64,000 nucleotides of DNA, taken from positions 6,311,001 through 6,375,000 of the forward strand of contig NZ_CP012382.1 in NCBI RefSeq assembly GCF_001267885.1, in the 5' to 3' direction. The position numbers and the translations under genes are program-made. This DNA is from Streptomyces ambofaciens ATCC 23877. GTDB taxonomy: Bacteria; Actinomycetota; Actinomycetes; Streptomycetales; Streptomycetaceae. The notes under the pieces are model-generated. The model did no database searches. It worked only from the letters and a program-made list of their open reading frames with translations, and had not been told where the DNA came from. Positions 60,606 through 64,000 of the stretch are shown here, piece after piece (position 1 is the first letter of the stretch; each line of letters starts with the position of its first letter).

Positions 60606-63600
60606 ATGGGCGTGCGGTTGGTGCACACGCGAATATCGCGTACCAGAAAAAGACGGACGGGACAGCTGGCGGTGGGTGCTGCTCTGCTGGTCCTCGTGGA
60701 AGGCTCCCTCGCTGTGGGGGTCGCGGGCGCTGCTCCACAGTCCGTGTCAGAGGAGACCTCCACGGCACAGCCCGCGAAGCGGCCGTCCGGCGCCACGGAC
60801 AGCCAGGCAGCCGCGAGGAAGAAGGCGCTACGGGCCAAGGGCTCCCTCGGCTGGGCAATTGCTCAGGCGAAGAGCAGCGGCAAGAAGATCGCCGCGACTG
60901 ACGAGACGACCGCCACGACATCCACGGTGGCCAACCCGGACGGCACGGTGACCACTGAACTCACCGCAGGCCCCGAGCGGGTGTGGCGGGACGGTGCCTG
61001 GCGGAAGGTCGATGTGACCCTCATCAAGTCCGCCGACGGCTCGGTGCGAGCTAAAGAGCATCCCAACGGCCTGCGCCTTGCGGGGAAAGGTGGCTCCCGG
61101 CCCAAGTCGATCAGCGCCGCGCAGGGTTCTTCAGCGCGCGACCTGGTCACTCTGGGCAGTGGCGAGGACCGCGTCACTCTCCAGTGGAAGGGCGGACTGC
61201 CCGAACCGCAACTCGATGGCACACGCGCCCGCTACCAGGACGCAGTCCCCGGCGCGGATGTGCTCGTCGAGGCGACACGGACCGGCTTTGAGCAGTTCGT
61301 CGAGATAGCCGAGAAGCCGGCCAACGGAAACTTCGCGTATACGCTGCCGCTCCAGGCCAAGGGCATGACTGCCAAGGCCGGCAACGACGACTCGGTGGTG
61401 TTCACCGACGCCGAAACCGGCGATGTGCGTGCCACCATGCCCGCACCGGTGATGTGGGACTCGGCCGTCGACAAGGTGTCCGGCGAGCACACTCGACGAG
61501 CACGCGTGGGCATGGAGGTCGTGGACAAGGGGCGGGGCGAGATCGACCTGGTCGTCACCCCAGATGCCGACTTCCTCGCCGACGAGAAGACGCAGTACCC
61601 GGTCACGGTCGATCCCTCCACCTCCGCCCTCGCCAGTGCCTTCGACACGTACGTGCAGCAGGGCGAGACGGTCGACTGGTCCAACGACGTCGAACTCGAC
61701 CTCGGCAACCCGGGAACCACCAACGCGGACGGAACGCCCCGCACCGCGCGCTCCTTCATCACCTGGGACACCACTCCCATCCAGGACGCGCTGATCATAG
61801 ACACGAACCTGTCGATGTGGAACTTCCACTCCGGCAACACCAACTGTTCCGTTCAGGGTTGGACGGTCTGGGACACGAGTGCACCGTCGACCTCGTCACG
61901 GTGGACGAACCAACCGACGTGGAAGCAGCAGTACCACTCGTCCACCGAGACACGCGGAAACCCGGGCTGCACCGGCAGCCAGCCGGACGGATGGATCAAC
62001 GCCGACGTCGACACGCTCGTGCAGACCTGGGCGTCCGCCAAGGCGACCCGCGGACACATGGGCCTGCGCGCGGCCACTGACGCCGTCACTGCCTGGAAGC
62101 GTGTCAACTCGGCTAATGCGTCGACGAATCAGCCCAAGCTGACGGTCACATACAACTACCGGCCGCAGGACGGAACGGCCCAGCAGGCCGGCCCGCCCTT
62201 CAGGTCCCACGAGGGCGTGTGGGGGGTCAACACCCTCACCCCGACCCTCAGGGACAAGTTCGAGGACGCGGACGGTGACCGGGTCAGCGGCAGCTTCCAG
62301 GTCTACGACGCGGAGACCAACACGCCGATCACCACCCCGGCCGGGGACGGCGTACTCATCTCCGAATACGTGGAGCCCGGCGAATGGGCGACCGTGCAGG
62401 TCCCGGACGAACTGACGGACGACAAGGCGTACAAGTTCCGCACCAACGCCTACGACGGCACCCACTACAACCTGGGCTGGTCCCCGTGGCGGACGTTCGT
62501 CGTGGAGACCGCAGCGTCCGGCGTGCCCACCAACCTCCAGCCCGGCGACTCCTACACGATCAATGACCCCGAATTGATCGCCGATCCCGCTCGGATCGAG
62601 GAAGTCATGAACCGGGACGGTAACCTCGAGGCCCTTGGGGTTCTGCCGCGCACCGGGCCTTCGGCAGCCGAGCCGACGGAGACGAAGGCCGTCTGGGAGC
62701 GTACCTACACGGCTCCCAGCGACCGGTTCATACGCGGTCGCAAGCCGGAGAACAACGGGCTCGACCCGTACGACTACATCGCCGACATCGACGAATGCGT
62801 GAATGCCGACGACTCCGACAACAGAGCCGGCTGGATCAAGAACCGCTTCTCGTACTGCCAGGAGACCCTGACAGTCATGCCGGCCATCCGCTGTGGTCTG
62901 TGGCCGCCCGGGTGCTACGTCAAGGGCCTCTTCATCTCACGGAACACACTCATTGGGTACGGAAAAATCGGCGGCCTCGACGCCAGCCCCTACACCCGTT
63001 ACGTCGAGTTCGACTTCAACATCGACGTGAAAACCACCAACGGCGACTTCAGCAAGCCAGGATCCAAGCTGAAGGCCACCCTGGAATGCGAGGGCGACTG
63101 GGCCATCGGAGTCCCGTCGACGGCCAGGGATGAGGACGCGTGTTTCACCGGACTCTACGAGGGCCGTGAGGACTCCCCCAACCAGTGGAACGCCAACGGC
63201 GACACCAAATTCGATCTGTGGTCATTCGCACCCAAGATGCCCAACGTCGCCGACGGCGACCAGATCGCCACGGGACTGTTCACACCGATCCTCGAGTTCA
63301 CCATCCCGGGCTACGGTCAGGTCATTCCCTCTGAAGGCGAAGAAGGAGAGGTGCGCTTCGACAGCGCCGCCTACAATCAACGGGCACAGCTCGGGTCCGT
63401 GTTCCCCGACGCCACACCCGCCTTGCGCTACGACAGAAGTGACAAGAGCGTGCCCAACACAGCCGGCGAGCCGTACCTCGGAGTTGCCGCGGCGGCGGAC
63501 CACATCGGCGACACCCTCGATGACCCGAGCAGCACCTACCCGACGAAAACCGACAAGAATATACCCGGCGGGGATCCCTTGGACCCGTTGCACCGCCTGG

Positions 63601-63914
63601 TGCCGGGCTATGGGGTGACCGAGCGGGACCGCTATGACGCCAATCGTGCACTCGTCTCATCCACCTGCAACAGTAGCGGCATGCCAGGACGACCCGCCGA
63701 AGGGGAGAGTCTCGACTGCGACGAATTCCCCTTCGCGTCGAGCTACGAGGGCGCTGCCCGTCACCAGTACGAAGGTGACCAGTACCGCAACGACTTCTCT
63801 GTCCGCTACATCGACCCAACAGAGAACCAGGAAGCCGGTCGTCGTCTCGGCGCCTGGTACGACAACGACCGCATTCTGAGCCACGACCCGTACATCATCC
63901 GTATCGGCGACTGA
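60606..63914 (+). CDS. Secreted DNRLRE-domain protein with C-terminal NucA/NucB DNase
   Basis: 1,102 aa. A long basic n-region and hydrophobic core (TGQLAVGAALLVLVEGSLAV, cleavage near AGA) direct secretion. The N-terminal third (VANPDGTVTTELTAGPERVW, RDGAWRKVDVTLIKSADGSV) and DNRLRE region (DTYVQQGETVDWSNDVELDL, RSFITWDTTPIQDALIIDTN) are the usual N-terminus of streptomycete polymorphic effectors. A fibronectin-like part follows (FRTNAYDGTHYNLGWSPWRT). The last 120 residues end in LDCDEFPFASSYEGA and RRLGAWYDNDRILSHDPYII, the NucA/NucB DNase motif with the catalytic Asp-Glu and Glu. A DNase toxin role is likely. ATG 60606 was used; GTG 60612 is possible. Confidence 0.9.
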   Translation: MGVRLVHTRISRTRKRRTGQLAVGAALLVLVEGSLAVGVAGAAPQSVSEETSTAQPAKRPSGATDSQAAARKKALRAKGSLGWAIAQAKSSGKKIAATDETTATTSTVANPDGTVTTELTAGPERVWRDGAWRKVDVTLIKSADGSVRAKEHPNGLRLAGKGGSRPKSISAAQGSSARDLVTLGSGEDRVTLQWKGGLPEPQLDGTRARYQDAVPGADVLVEATRTGFEQFVEIAEKPANGNFAYTLPLQAKGMTAKAGNDDSVVFTDAETGDVRATMPAPVMWDSAVDKVSGEHTRRARVGMEVVDKGRGEIDLVVTPDADFLADEKTQYPVTVDPSTSALASAFDTYVQQGETVDWSNDVELDLGNPGTTNADGTPRTARSFITWDTTPIQDALIIDTNLSMWNFHSGNTNCSVQGWTVWDTSAPSTSSRWTNQPTWKQQYHSSTETRGNPGCTGSQPDGWINADVDTLVQTWASAKATRGHMGLRAATDAVTAWKRVNSANASTNQPKLTVTYNYRPQDGTAQQAGPPFRSHEGVWGVNTLTPTLRDKFEDADGDRVSGSFQVYDAETNTPITTPAGDGVLISEYVEPGEWATVQVPDELTDDKAYKFRTNAYDGTHYNLGWSPWRTFVVETAASGVPTNLQPGDSYTINDPELIADPARIEEVMNRDGNLEALGVLPRTGPSAAEPTETKAVWERTYTAPSDRFIRGRKPENNGLDPYDYIADIDECVNADDSDNRAGWIKNRFSYCQETLTVMPAIRCGLWPPGCYVKGLFISRNTLIGYGKIGGLDASPYTRYVEFDFNIDVKTTNGDFSKPGSKLKATLECEGDWAIGVPSTARDEDACFTGLYEGREDSPNQWNANGDTKFDLWSFAPKMPNVADGDQIATGLFTPILEFTIPGYGQVIPSEGEEGEVRFDSAAYNQRAQLGSVFPDATPALRYDRSDKSVPNTAGEPYLGVAAAADHIGDTLDDPSSTYPTKTDKNIPGGDPLDPLHRLVPGYGVTERDRYDANRALVSSTCNSSGMPGRPAEGESLDCDEFPFASSYEGAARHQYEGDQYRNDFSVRYIDPTENQEAGRRLGAWYDNDRILSHDPYIIRIGD

Positions 63915-63943
63915 ACGGGAGCGGTCCAGTCACACCGACAGTA

Positions 63944-63978
63944 TTGCGGGGCCGACCGACCACCGGCCGGCCCCGCAA
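63944..63978 (+). terminator. Strong hairpin after the DNase effector gene
   Basis: TTGCGGGGCCG pairs perfectly over 11 bp with CGGCCCCGCAA, with a 13-nt loop, 30 bp after the stop. If an immunity gene follows, it would start beyond this hairpin and outside the window. Confidence 0.8.
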
Positions 63979-64000
63979 CCTAGCTACTCAACGGAGATGC

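Overview
The window is chromosomal DNA of a Streptomyces-type actinomycete. G+C is very high throughout, with GTG/TTG starts, tight ATGA/GTGA gene overlaps, lipoprotein and Tat signals, an XRE/DUF397/anti-sigma ATPase cluster, DUF2637 and AldO. About 57 protein genes are supported. No tRNA, rRNA or CRISPR array was recognised.

Layout. 1-10.5 kb: a secreted protein cut by the window edge, a GAF-domain regulator, an AidB-like acyl-CoA dehydrogenase, a YihY/BrkB membrane protein, a PNPOx-family enzyme, and an NmrA-like reductase divergent from two AraC regulators. 10.6-15.2 kb: a lipoprotein/ThuA pair and an autoregulated-looking four-gene ABC export operon (membrane protein, winged-helix regulator, ATPase, permease) preceded by two 19-bp palindromes. 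15.3-19.7 kb: a TIR-transmembrane-WD40 protein overlapping a lipoprotein gene, divergent from a membrane-anchored conserved protein. 19.7-21.3 kb: a WhiJ/AbaA-like regulatory cluster. 21.3-25.8 kb: a five-gene MoxR/DUF58/DUF4129 operon. 25.9-36.4 kb: mixed metabolism (homocysteine methyltransferase, GH43 arabinosidase-like enzyme, PEP mutase-like enzyme, Tat-exported PHP phosphoesterase, AldO alditol oxidase) and a radical SAM enzyme with an unusual cysteine spacing. 36.7-38.3 kb: a single protein joining a sigma-like segment, an anti-sigma zinc motif, a transmembrane helix and a cellulose-binding module. 38.4-42.1 kb: RsgA and an Ada-AlkA/Ogt alkylation-repair operon. 42.2-50.9 kb: a LuxR-type regulator, a PP2C-like protein, PoxB, an anti-sigma ATPase, DUF2637, a FhuF-like iron reductase under an iron box, and a GntR regulator.

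50.9-64 kb is an accessory island. It starts with an intact IS701-family element inserted exactly at the GntR stop codon. It carries two large secreted polymorphic-effector genes: an RHS/YD-repeat protein broken by an in-frame TAA inside its conserved core, and a DNRLRE protein ending in a NucA/NucB DNase domain. Between them lie decayed pieces of IS30, IS5, ISAzo13 and two IS110-type elements, an RHS tail fragment and a 5'-truncated gene.

The strongest candidates for undescribed biology are the TIR-WD40/lipoprotein/membrane-protein neighbourhood, the sigma/anti-sigma/CBM2 one-protein sensor, the His-rich PHP phosphoesterase with its overlapping partner, the CX8CX2C radical SAM enzyme, and the RHS tip with an adjacent 27-residue membrane peptide.
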